Shown here: piece by piece, positions 10,401 through 19,751 of the stretch
Numbering within the stretch: position 1 is the stretch's first letter
How the letters are laid out: the number at the start of each line of letters is the position of its first letter
Origin: Hygrocybe punicea
Taxonomy: Eukaryota > Basidiomycota > Agaricomycetes > Agaricales > Hygrophoraceae
Reading direction: 5' to 3'
Assembly: GCA_963556145.1 (NCBI GenBank)
Contig: CAUVYJ010000017.1
Location: forward strand, 1-23,464
Length of the DNA stretch: 23,464 nucleotides
Notes under the pieces: generated by a model
Database searches by the model: none
The model's input: only the letters and a program-made list of their open reading frames with translations
Told to the model about the DNA's origin: nothing
Translations under genes and position numbers: made by a program

Positions 10401-11804
10401 CTACGGACTCATACTCGATGGAACCAGTGAGTCGTCAATGGCTCAGTTTAAATACATACCAACTGTTCTACTTAGGGTGAGCTGGAACACTGCTCACCAA
10501 AAGGATGGTACACCCGCACTAGCCGCAAGGACTTTATTTGTCAAATGACGCGGATTGAGCGACGCCAGAACCGTATCCGTCGTATTTGTGCTCAACACCA
10601 AACAGATGAGGCTGCGCACCCCAATCCGCCCAAGGTGCATCACTTTATTGGAAAATCACAAAACCATCCTGAGAATATTCCGCTTTTCTTACAGAAACAT
10701 GCTCGCGATCCTGCAGTCAAGGTAGTGACCTAAACTTATGATTAGAAAACTCGATTGAGCTCATTGGATGGCAGGATTTTATTCCGAAGCTCAAAGATCA
10801 TCTACTTCCTCACATGCAAGCAATCTTGTCTCAGGAACAGGCGTCAACTAGCTGCAACGGTTCTTCCCAAACACTAGCGTGTGGTCTAACAAGTACAACG
10901 GTTGGAGAAAATGCTGTGATCTTCAAAAGTGATCGCATTTATCGTCACAATGTGGCCAGATTCAATTTCACAACCTATGATGTCCGACGATCACAAGACG
11001 TGGTCAATCCTGGCACATCCCATCGCGATATCATGCTGCTTGCGAAACCTGATGATCTCCAGGCCAATTCAAACCACCCCTTCTTATATGCACGTGTCCT
11101 TGGTATTTTCCACGCCAACGTCATCTATGTTGGGGAGGGAATGCATGATTATGTGCCGAGGAGGTTGGAGTTCCTGTGGGTGCGATGGTTCCAGTACCTC
11201 AGAAGCCAGTCAGTTAGTTGGACAGACCATCGTCTGGACTGTGTTCAATTTCCTCCGACAGCAAGTGATGGCGCTTTCGGATTTGTGGATCCCAGTGATG
11301 TGGTGCGTAGAAGTTACATTATGCCCAGGTTTGCGAGCGGAGCAGTCCATCATGATGGCATTGGTCTCTCCCCTTGTGCCAAGGATGCCAAAGATTGGAA
11401 GAGCTACTATGTCAATCGGTGATTATATTTTTGGCTCAATGTGTTATCAGTGCTTACCTCCCGGATTTTCTAGATTTGTGGACCGTGACATGATCATGCG
11501 CTATCACTGGGGTCTTGGAGTTGGACATGTCTATGCTCATGATCAAACCCCAAGCAGAGCCGTGACCATATTTTCCGAGTCTGAATCTAACACAGACTTG
11601 AACCGCCCACAAGGTGTTCCAACATCAGAGGATGCAATGCCAGTTTTTAATGACAATGAATCTGACATTGAGCAACCCGAGTTCGAACTGAGAAATCGTG
11701 ATGACGACCTCTGGGAAGATATCACAATAGATAACAGCAAAGGACTCACAGATGACGATTCCAGCGACGACTCGGATACCATGGACGGCGTGTACGGAGC
11801 TTGA
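7460..11804 (+). CDS. Plavaka-family DNA transposase, 9 exons, apparently intact
   Basis: Exons 7460-7732, 7788-9184, 9251-9485, 9536-9705, 9755-9857, 9908-10426, 10476-10721, 10775-11418 and 11474-11804 splice with GT..AG introns of 49-66 nt, all in matching phase, into 1305 aa. The N-terminus has a C-x-C..H-x3-C zinc finger (Cys15, Cys17, His30, Cys34). Later family motifs are RRLNRQLPLRFRDLLPQP, LGEWYWNGGIQKSQSSF, FWSDVTHLTSF (about residues 413-423, probable catalytic Asp), LYMYFGNESKYRWCKPS, CCPCPQCLI, VVDLMHEFELGVWKALF, AHWHALAKLRMH, ELEREFNARV, HSLGDYTTTIRRYGTTDSY, RIERRQNRIRRI, YTTYDV-like TTYDVRRSQDVVNPGTSH, HPFLYARVLGIFHANVIY, and FVDRDMIMRYHWGLGVGHVY, then an acidic tail. Plavaka elements belong near the CACTA/CMC group of cut-and-paste transposons. 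Intron 9185-9250 deletes a few residues usually present after the DYPEK motif. I could not find the element's terminal repeats. Confidence 0.9.
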
Positions 11805-12435
11805 CTCCTCCGCTTCTGCCTACGGGAACCTGCTTTCCCTTGCCTCCATTATCTCTCCTTTCAACTCGGAGTCCCAGCCAAAAACTACTACATGCAGACG
11901 ATCATGGCCCCATAAGCCAACCCTTTGTCATCTTCTCCATCCACTCACGAGCCTACCACTATGCGTACCAGAGGTCTCTATCACCTCTACAACAATCTTT
12001 GACAACGATGACTGTTCTCAACGATGAGCCAGAAAAGGATGTCGTAGATGTCATGCCTGCAATGCAGGCCTCCTCACTCCTCAAGCTGGAACCTTCCTCC
12101 AAACACAACCGACAGCCCAGGATCCCTTAATCCAACCGAAGCCTCCAAGCTTCCCCCTCTCCTCCTCTCTCCCTGTCCCTGCCACGCCCTTCTTGCTCCC
12201 GTCATCCTGGCGTCAAAGTTCTCATGCACAGCAAGTACTATTCTAATCGTGCATAGGTCAAGTTATCTGGCCTGGACATGGGAATGGACCTCCAGGTGGG
12301 CCTGTGCAAAGTGTGTCCCTGAATCGCAACATGAGATGGCCATACTTTGCAATACGAAAGTACGCGTGCATGCTCATTATTACAGCTGTTTTAAAAACGA
12401 TAGAGTACGTTACCTCGAAATGTAAGTTCCCAATA
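11805..12435. other. Unassigned segment between Plavaka gene and composite element
   Basis: It is pyrimidine-rich and partly open in several plus frames. One stretch near 12255-12420 reads without stops (GHGNGPPGGPVQSVSLNRN, then MRWPYFAIRKYACM), but I do not recognise a family and see no supported start or splice sites. It probably holds the 3' region and right end of the Plavaka element, but I found no partner for a terminal inverted repeat. Confidence 0.35.
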
Positions 12436-12472
12436 CATCAGTAAAACCTGATTTTACTTAATTTTACTTAAT
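12436..12472 (+). repeat. Left terminal inverted repeat of composite element
   Basis: This 37-bp end matches the reverse complement of 19752-19788 at 33 of 37 positions. It is followed by about 185 bp of subterminal sequence with repeated TCTTGAT/ATCAAGA motifs (12475, 12506, 12535, 12579, 12593, 12644). Confidence 0.8.
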
Positions 12473-12659
12473 CATCTTGATCTCCAGATTAAGATGACTA
12501 AGACGATCAAGACAGTCATTTAGTCTTGACCCACACTTGATGTCCTTCATGTCAAGTGCAGAATAAGTTAATAGCAGTAATCAAGTACAATTCAAGATGA
12601 AAAAGAACTATAAGTAGCATAAAGGACAACTAAGAATCCTACTTCATCAAGACAACTCT

Positions 12660-13930
12660 AAGTCACTGCTCTAAGTGAGGGGATGATGGCCTGCCACTGG
12701 CAGTGGGGAAGATGCACAGAGGGGATGGGGGGGATGAGGGGATGGGGATGAGGGGATGGGGATGAGGGGATGGAGATGAGGGAATGGGGAGATGGAGATG
12801 GGGAGATGGAGATGGGGAGATGGGGAGGAGGGGAGGAGGGGATGGGGGACTCTGAATGAGAGATGGGATGAGGGGATGGGGGAATGGGGATGAGGGAATG
12901 GGGGGATGGGGATGAGGGGATGGGGGGATGGGGATGAGGGGATGGGGATGAGGGGATGGGGATGAGGGGATGGGGATGAGGGGATGGGGATGAGGGGATG
13001 GGGATGAGGGGATGGGGATGAGGGGATGGGGATGAGGGGATGGGGATGAGGGGATGGGGATGAGGGGATGGGGATGAGGGGATGGGGATGAGGGGATGGG
13101 GATGAGGGGATGGGGATGAGGGAATGGGGAGATGGGGATGGGGAGATGGGGATGGGCATGAGGGGATGGGCATGAGGGGATGGGCATGAGGGGATGGGCA
13201 TGAGGGAATAGGGAGATGAGGGGATGGAGAGATGAGGGGATGGGGATGAGGGGATGGGCATGAGGGGATGGGCATGAGGGGATGGGCATGAGGGAATAGG
13301 GAGATGAGGGGATGGAGAGATGAGGGGATGGGGAGATGAGGAGATGGGGATGAGGGGATGGGGATGAGGGGATGGGCATGAGGGGATGGGCATGAGGGAA
13401 TAGGGAGATGAGGGGATGGAGAGATGAGGGGATGGGGAGATGAGGAGATGGGGATGAGGGGTTGGGGATGAGGGGTTGGGGAGATGGGGAGATGGGCATG
13501 AGGGAATAGGGAGATGAGGGGATGGAGAGATGAGGGGATGGGGAGATGAGGAGATGGGGATGAGGGGTTGGGGATGAGGGGTTGGGGAGATGGGGAGATG
13601 GGCATGAGGGAATAGGGAGATGAGGGGATGGAGAGATGAGGGGATGGGGAGATGAGGAGATGGGGATGAGGGGTTGGGGATGAGGGGTTGGGGAGATGGG
13701 GAGATGGGCATGAGGGAATAGGGAGATGAGGGGATGGAGAGATGAGGGGATGGGGAGATGGGGATGGGGAGATGGGGAGATGGGGAGATGAGAGGAGAGG
13801 CAGATGAGATGAGGGGAGAGGGAGATGGGGAGATGAGGGGAGAGGCAGAGGGGGAGATGAGGGGAGAGGGAGATGGGGTTGAGGGGATGAGGGGATGAGG
13901 GGATGAGGGGATGGCCATGAGGGGATGGCC
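12660..13930. repeat. G-rich minisatellite, 14-bp unit with 106-bp higher-order repeat
   Basis: The basic unit is GATGAGGGGATGGG (14 bp), most regular at about 12912-13125. From 13202 a larger pattern starting GAGGGAATAGGGAGATG recurs at 13202, 13290, 13394, 13500, 13606 and 13712; the last three intervals are exactly 106 bp. All three minus-strand frames are open for over 400 codons as Ser/Pro/His/Ile repeats, a by-product of the repeat, so I do not call a protein. The plus strand has many GGGG runs and could form G-quadruplexes. Confidence 0.95.
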
Positions 13931-14181
13931 ACCTAACCTTTCCCCCCATTTTAGACCACCCATGACCATGTGGAGGCTCCCAGATGGCAAGTGAACATGG
14001 ATGGCAGCAATGGCATGAGTTGCATCGGGCATGAGTGGGTTCACCCATGCCCTTCCATGAGTTTTTGCAGATTATTATTACATCCTGACTACTGGTGCCC
14101 CCGCTGCAGCTCTTGCTCATATAGGCCAACACCAAGGGATGGCCATGGCAACAATGGCAAATGTCAGGTGGCCTGACATTA

Positions 14182-15042
14182 GACTTGGTACAGCATGCAA
14201 ACTGTCGGCGTCATATTCAACACCGACAGGGACTCCTTCCATGTGCTGGATCAAAATGGTCAAATTCGACTTGTTCAACCTCATCTGATCTCGATGCATC
14301 AAGATTCTAGCAGAGCTATTGCAACCGATTCTGAAGGTCACAAGCCACGAATCAATGATAACATGAAGGAAATTGACGGTGAGGTTCCGCAAATGTTGAG
14401 AGATAGCTCCTTTACCTTGATTGATAATTCTGTAGGGCCGAAAAGGATGAGTCCTTCATATCCATCAATCATTTTTTGCATCCCTTCATAATCGGGACAT
14501 CATTGAAAATGGTGGCGTGTTCATTACACATGCTCAATCTTTGGTATCTTTAGCACCGAAGGGTAACCTGGTGAAGACAGGCAGAAGTGATCTCTCGAAA
14601 ATGAATCTGATGTTTGCAGCCCCGACTGGAGGTATGGTCGGCTCTGGAAACATGGGATGAGGGCCATGAGATCGGCTGATAGGTGTTATGGTCATGGTTG
14701 TCAAGGGTTCGCACAAAGGCTATGTGGGTGCTATCAAAGATACCAATGGTCCCATTGCTTGTGTTGAACTATGCACGGGCAACAAGGTCATCACCATTGA
14801 GAAAGAGAAACTTTTCAGACGACTCTAAGCTTGGTTGCTTTTTTTGTAGTGTTTTCACTTGTATCAATCTCATGTGCATCTAGACCTAACAGAAAATTAG
14901 AGCTCCTTGAAGGAGGGAGCTCCGGCAGTTTCTCTGGAACCTCTTATGGTGGTTCAAGTAGACATTCGCAAACTCCCAATCCATATGCCCAAGGCGGTCG
15001 GACACTGTGTGGGGGTGGATGCCAAATCCATATGCTGCTGGT
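14182..15042 (+). pseudogene. SPT5: Captured SPT5 elongation factor gene fragment
   Basis: Spt5 is the conserved transcription elongation factor that partners Spt4 on RNA polymerase II. The fragment reads [21 protein letters not shown] and then LVQPHLISM, an intron at 14384-14435, then VLHIHQSFFASLHNRDIIENGG, THAQSLVSLAPKGNLVKTG, a KOW-like block HKGYVGAIKDTNG, and finally C-terminal repeats (FSGTSYGGSS, QTPNPYAQGG, WMPNPYAAG). The N-terminal NGN region and upstream KOWs are absent. Frame holds from 14436 to 14828 except for TGA codons at 14448, 14658 and 14667, in each case where Arg is expected by family comparison. A TAA follows at 14826 and a shift occurs near 15015. The retained intron indicates capture at the DNA level rather than from mRNA. 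It lies within the composite element. Confidence 0.85.
14384..14435 (+). other. Retained intron in the SPT5 fragment
   Basis: A 52-nt GT..TAG interval separates two in-frame SPT5 exons (..INDNMKEIDGE / GRKG..). Removing it restores the expected family continuity. Its size fits the other introns of this window. Confidence 0.75.
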
Positions 15043-15409
15043 GAGAGGATCCACATTTCTTCAGCTGAGCTTGTCAGATGCACTTGTCAATGAGGTTGAG
15101 CTTATCAGGTGGGGTGTTGATGGTCAAACGCTTGCAACAAGGACAACAGAGAATACAGGTGACAAGTCCCTGGCTCCCTGTTTCCATTTCAACCTTACAA
15201 ACACATACAGAGTGCATCGATTGACATGTGGACATCATTCACAAGGTGTCTGCCAGTGGGATGGGTATGGGTGCAGTGTTGGGATTTTGGACCTATGGTA
15301 TACCCATTTCACATCTTATTGATCTGGTCCATAGAACATGATACAATAATGAGATAACACCAGAACTATTCACAAACTATCAAACAATATATAAAAAGTA
15401 ATTCAACAA
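15043..15409. other. Unassigned segment after the SPT5 fragment
   Basis: A plus frame stays open to about 15322 beyond the SPT5 C-terminal repeats, but its sequence (for example CFHFNLTNTYRVHRLTCGHH) is not SPT5 and I do not recognise it. It may be a second captured fragment. The last 80 bases are A/T-rich and lie next to the end of the minus-strand Plavaka-like remnant. Confidence 0.35.
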
Positions 15410-16275
15410 TCAAAATGCTATTTCAAAAGCATGGTGGTCAACAAATTTGTTAACATAAAAGCTGTGGAAGGCATCAAGAGATTGATGAAATTGCAAACCA
15501 CGAGGAATAAAATCTTCACCACAAATCCCAATCAGGTGAGCTGCACGGATAATGCAATCAAGGTGAATAACTGTGACATAAGGGTCTCCTTCACTATCTG
15601 TCTCTGGTTGGACAATCCACATGCCGGTGTCTTCATCAGGCTCATCTCCAATGCGTGAGTACCAGTGGACCAGAGCACAAGAGTAGAATTTGCTGTGGAA
15701 TTTGAAGGAAAAAAATAGGAGTATACGGACAACATCAAGGCCACGCATTCCATCCTGAGTTGGGTTGGAGTCAACAAAAACACAGTCGTACCATGGATAG
15801 CTCGATCGCCATGATGGTGTTGCATGAATATGTTCACATCGCATACCTCCAATACCACTAAGATCACTTGGTGCAAAAAATGTTGCACAGGCTGAATAAT
15901 AAACAGAAATCTTCCCATTGACAATTGGGCATGTGGAAAGAGGTACTTCAGATGATGAGAGAGGGCCATGTGGGTGAAGCTGATCAAACAGAAATTTGCG
16001 GATAAGAATTGGGAGATAGGGTTGATTGATTTCTTGGGCCAGCTGGGCAATAGACCTTTTGCGTTCTTTTGTTTCACATCAGAAATATTCAAGAAACTGA
16101 CATGGCAACATATGAATTGTTTTGCCCATGTCAACATGAGCAAGAACCCTTGGCCCAACAACAACACCATCTTCCTCCACATCATCTCCATTGAGGTTGG
16201 AAGCAGCAATATCTGTGTGATCAGTAATAAGGGACCCTAGAAATGCAAGGTTTGTCAGACTTCAATAGAAGATAC

Positions 16276-17409
16276 CAAGGGGGTGGCGGAACGCGAAGCT
16301 CCGATATACCCTCATATTTATTTTTTCAAGACCCGAGACCACCCCCCCCCCCCCCCCCCTCCTTCTCAAAAAGGCAATTATTTGCACATGACATATAATT
16401 TTATCCATAACTATGTGCGACGACGTTTATTCCTGCTTCCTCGACAACTGGGGCATGACCAATTCTTCAATTAGTGCGCCCTGCAGACCACGGTGTATCA
16501 CGAAATATTCAATGAAGTTGTGAAATCCATCTATTCCATTCTTCCCACGTCGTGCGATTTCGTTCAGCTGACTATTCTCTGAATTTGACCCCCAGTCGAA
16601 TGCCCGCTTCATCATTGGGTTCAAGAGGTCTTCCCAGTCGTCCTTGTCTGGGTCAATGCAAGCCGCTGGATCGCCGGAGAACACCGCCAAGGGATGATCT
16701 GCATCTGCAAGGGGGGTGGATTTGGGAATCTTCCTCTTCTTTTGATCGAGTTCTCGGAGTAGGCGTCCCGCAATCACACATGGCGGTATGGAGTTGTGTT
16801 CAGCGTTAACCTTTTCTGATGCTGATGCCAACGCTACGAGATCAATAGGCGGTGCATGGACAAGTGAGGGTGCCGACACTGTGCATGGATTGAGCACTTG
16901 CTGCGATCCAAAGAAGGTGAGCAGAGATGCATCTGGTCTTTCTTTCCGCCTTTTAAACAAGCCACCGTGTGCCTCTTGTTTGCAAACAGCTTGTGCCGCT
17001 TGACATGCCCTGGACCTGCGATGAATTTCCAAATTTTTAGGGCCAGCGGTGCCCACTCGAATGACTTCTCCACAATCGGGACATGGTAGCTGGGTCTCTG
17101 TTGTGTATTGATTTGTGTGACTAAGTGTAATCCAAGCTCTGAGTTCAATGTGTACAGAGTAGAAGTTATTGTCACGTACTCTTTTTTCTTGGCCATTTTG
17201 TATGGTTACGCAAGTTAATAGGGTTCGTTCACTGGTCTTACTCATAGGACGTGTCATTTGCTTCTATTACTACTTCTCAGGCATGAATAGGGCAATTGCC
17301 CTGCCAAACTAGCTCAAAACCCCCGGAGTTCAAAAAAAAAAATCGGCCCGCTGGCTGACCCCCCCCCCCCCTACCTCAGGTGCGGGATTCGGGTTCCGCC
17401 ACCCCCTTG
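16276..17409 (-). mobile_element. hAT-like 1.13-kb element with 8-bp target duplication
   Basis: The ends are inverted repeats: 17 identical bases, CAAGGGGGTGGCGGAAC, at 16276-16292 and the reverse complement at 17393-17409, extending to about 22 bp with one mismatch. The element is flanked by a perfect 8-bp duplication, GAAGATAC, at 16268-16275 and 17410-17417. An 8-bp duplication and a CA..TG end are hallmarks of the hAT superfamily. Near each end on the plus strand is a long C run (16342-16359, 18 bases; 17359-17371, 13 bases). It is inserted in the Plavaka-like remnant, so it arrived later. It holds one ORF that is not a recognisable hAT transposase. Confidence 0.85.
16427..17257 (-). CDS. 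Zinc-finger ORF carried by the hAT-like element
   Basis: This 276-aa ORF has no known function. I recognise it as an Agaricomycete family, often repeat-associated. From about residue 58 it has a single zinc-finger-like motif, CPDCGEVIRVGTAGPKNLEI followed by HRRSRACQ (C-x2-C..H-x5-C, BED-like spacing). Then come a Lys/Arg-rich stretch and LLTFFGSQQ, and an acidic region with LAVFSGDP and DDWEDLLNPMMKRAFDWG. The C-terminal block is ARRGKNGIDGFHNFIEYFV followed by HRGLQGALIEELVMPQL. It nearly fills the element. No DDE catalytic core or hAT dimerisation domain is visible. The first about 57 residues look unlike coding sequence and may be upstream DNA, so the true start is unclear. It might be only the DNA-binding N-terminal part of a transposase. 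Confidence 0.6.
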   Translation of the reverse strand: MTRPMSKTSERTLLTCVTIQNGQEKRVRDNNFYSVHIELRAWITLSHTNQYTTETQLPCPDCGEVIRVGTAGPKNLEIHRRSRACQAAQAVCKQEAHGGLFKRRKERPDASLLTFFGSQQVLNPCTVSAPSLVHAPPIDLVALASASEKVNAEHNSIPPCVIAGRLLRELDQKKRKIPKSTPLADADHPLAVFSGDPAACIDPDKDDWEDLLNPMMKRAFDWGSNSENSQLNEIARRGKNGIDGFHNFIEYFVIHRGLQGALIEELVMPQLSRKQE

Positions 17410-17512
17410 GAAGATACAGACCAAAAATGGTACAAACGTAACACATCAGACAGAACTGAACCCTGAAGCATCCCACGATTTGTGAAATCAACCCTGGATG
17501 CAGCAAGTTTAT

Positions 17513-17921
17513 CAAAATTGATTTATTAGTAGCATCTGGCCAAGGGCCTCAAATCGACTCGATCGACACTGTATAGTTGTGCCTGGTCAGTCACGTGATC
17601 AGGTTCCCACGGTTTGACCTAGTTAGTAGCCTTCCAGATGTAGTCAGTCGATCCTTCCTATCCAGTCGACTTGCCCTCGAGTCCTGCGTGAGCCCCCGAG
17701 GTACCACTCCAATGTGGTGATGAGAGTGCTATTCGACCCACGGATCTCTTCTTCTCTGCGTCTTCCTCTTTTTTCATCATTTTTCTCGCGAAACGACTTT
17801 TTTCGGCCTCACCACCCAACGCTGCGGAAACCCGGATTTTCCCTTCATTCACGGCCGTACAACACCCCAGTTACCCCCCGGCGCTCATGTTCAGCCCAAT
17901 AGGGCCCCGCGTCGCCCCCCG
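17513..17921. other. Unassigned segment before the C-rich repeat block
   Basis: No supported gene is seen. It lies between the Plavaka-like remnant and the C-rich repeat block, inside the composite element. Composition shifts toward C and T at about 17750. Confidence 0.35.
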
Positions 17922-19034
17922 TTGACCCAAAAACGCGCCCGCGACCCTTCTCAACACCCAAGCGGCAGGCTACGTCACATTTTCGACCCCCCCGTTTTTT
18001 TTTCATTTCATTTTTGTTTTCTTTCATCATTCCCAGCCCCAGGCAGGCCCCTCCAACCCCACGGACCCTCGTTCGACGTACCAGAGTTCCGCGCTCGCCT
18101 ATGCCACCCCAAATCCGTGGACGCCGGCCTTTTTGGTCACACCACGGATCCGCCATGTTTTCCCCGTTGGACCCCCGTTTCTTTGCGTACCCCAGCCCAA
18201 CCCACACTCATTCGACCCCCCGTGCCCGCGTTCCACCTGGCAAAACCCCCCACGGCGCTTCGTTGCCCCAAACGAAGCCGTCCCGCCCTTGTTGGTCACC
18301 ACACGGATCCGCCACGTCACCAACGTTGCACCCCCGTTCCTTCGTGTACCCCAGCCCAGCCCACACTCATTCGACTCCCCGCATCCTCGTTCCACCGGCC
18401 AGGACCCCCCCGTTCCCCTCCGTTGCGCCAAACGAGCCCCGCCGTCGTTTTCAAACACCCAGGCCACGCGCCACGTCACCATCGCGCGGCCCCGTTCTGC
18501 CAACATACCGAGCCCCGGACCGACTCACGAAGCTCGCGGCCCACCCGTTCACCATCCCGGAGCACCCCACCTCGATCCAATACCACCGTGCCCACCGTTC
18601 CCAGACCCCCACCGCGTTCCGCCACGTCACCACACCCCGGCCGGTTTCTTGCACATACCCGGCCCCATGAGCCCTCGTTCAGTTCCCCGCGGCCTCGTTC
18701 TCGACCGTGGCGACTGCCCTGGACCCGTAGGAACACAAACGAGTCACCCCAGCCCCCCACACGCCCTCGTTTGGTCGCGTACCACCCCGCTATCGACCCC
18801 AACAGCGACGTGCACCCCCCACGGACCCAAACGAATCGCCGCCGCGACCACCTACTCCGGCAACCCCAACCCACTCGCGTACGTTCGTTAGGACCCCCAG
18901 CCTCGCTCCCTGGCCCTCGCGACCCCTCGCGACCGTTTCCCAGAGCCCACGCGAAGAGATCTCTCGATGAGAATGACGAAGGTGATATTCGGGCTAATTT
19001 GATGGATATCTCAGATACTTCGGACGTCGAATAG
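17922..19034 (+). repeat. C-rich tandem repeat block with overlapping open frames
   Basis: The plus strand is strongly C-rich. A unit beginning TTGGTCAC..GGATCCGCC recurs at 18133 and 18292 (159-bp period), and a CGCCAYGT-type anchor recurs at about 18151, 18310, 18470 and 18619. All three plus frames are open for more than 200 codons, the longest being 17922-19034 (370 aa, Pro/Arg/Ser/Thr-rich). The last 30 or so residues of that frame are different in character, acidic and non-repetitive (DENDEGDIRANLMDISDTSD). This could be a real C-terminal exon, but the rest looks like a consequence of low stop-codon density. I do not assign a function. Confidence 0.6.
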
Positions 19035-19751
19035 GTGAATGTAAGCCCTTCGTTTAATTCAAGTTGTAATTTCTTGATCAATAATGTACAGTTTTTTTTG
19101 TGCGCAATGTTATCTCCACCGCCACCGCTCTCGTGTTATCCACCGTCAATTACCATTTTTTATGACCCTCGCCGCCGCCCATGCCTTTCCTCTGGAGGAA
19201 GAGAAAAATCTATGCCACTATGCCCCGTCTACACCTTTTATCTGGCTACTATGTGCTTTGCAATTCCTACTGTGCCCGAAAACAAGGCAAGGCCCCGAAA
19301 AACATGTGAGCTCACATCATCTTCACCCTGGCTTTCAAAAGTTGACAGGTCCACAGCCGCCGACGTTCCCTTCTAGCTTGCCGGCGTCATGGTTGCTATG
19401 GGGCCCTACTAGTATACCCGGGCCTTTCCTCATTCAAGTTTCCACCTATTGCTGTCCTTTTCGCAACTCCGAGTCTCTGTGTTATGCCGGTACTATTTCA
19501 TTCATTTTATGCCACTTGATTTTTCACGTCTTGATTTCTCTTAGTAAATTTTACCGTCTTGATTTAGCCATTCTTAATCCAGCCATGCAGGATCTTGGTC
19601 AATTGATTCGTCGTCTTAATTGGTCTTGATCAGAAACTAAGTGAAATTAAGGTAGGATCAATAAACTGTACCTACTTAGGCCAAGACAGCGTGTCTTAAT
19701 TCAGTTTTACTTGAATTGTCTTGATTTAAATTTCAAGATAATTTAAGTCGC
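19035..19751. other. Unassigned segment and right subterminal region of composite element
   Basis: Open plus frames exist to 19629 but match no family I know. From about 19550 the sequence is rich in GTCTTGATT/TCTTAATT/ATCAAGA motifs (for example 19557, 19612, 19623, 19693, 19719), mirroring the left subterminal region at 12473-12660. Confidence 0.5.

Larger units (their letters stand above)
15410..17512 (-). pseudogene. C-terminal remnant of a second Plavaka-like protein, interrupted
   Basis: Minus-strand blocks match the C-terminal region of a large Agaricomycete Plavaka-type protein. They are KLAASRVDFTNRGMLQGSVL (about 17512-17453), EEDGVVVGPRVLAHVDM (around 16150), KERKRSIAQLAQEINQPYLP, FLFDQLHPHG, NGKISVYYSACATFFAPSDL, SGIGGMRCEHIHATPSWR, YDCVFVDSNPTQDGMRGLDV, IGDEPDEDTGMWIV, IHLDCIIRAAHLIGICGEDF and FHSFYVNKFVDHHAFEIAF, then a stop at 15410. 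A 1134-bp hAT-like element splits it at 16276-17409. Near 16110 the reading frame changes, either at a decayed intron whose donor is lost or at a frameshift. The N-terminal and catalytic parts are missing. It differs clearly from the intact transposase at 7460. Confidence 0.75.

Noticed and set aside
10929..11473. Upstream part of a 291-codon plus ORF over the Plavaka exon 8
   Set aside because: Only the part after 11474 is real exon 9; upstream it is an out-of-frame shadow of exon 8.
12398..12435. Possible target-site duplication of the composite element
   Set aside because: Bases next to 12436 and 19788 do not match in any 2-8 bp register, so none is claimed.
12658..14135. Three overlapping minus-strand ORFs of 424-490 codons, Ser/Pro/His-rich
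   Set aside because: They follow entirely from the 14-bp minisatellite lacking stops in every minus frame; no non-repeat domain supports a protein.
14162..14180. Small palindrome ATGTCAGG-TGG-CCTGACAT
   Set aside because: Eight-base arms are too short to call an element end, though it lies just before the SPT5 fragment.
18014..18891. Extra plus-strand ORFs at 18014-18670 and 18133-18891
   Set aside because: They overlap in other frames of the same C-rich repeat and reflect low A/T content rather than coding selection.
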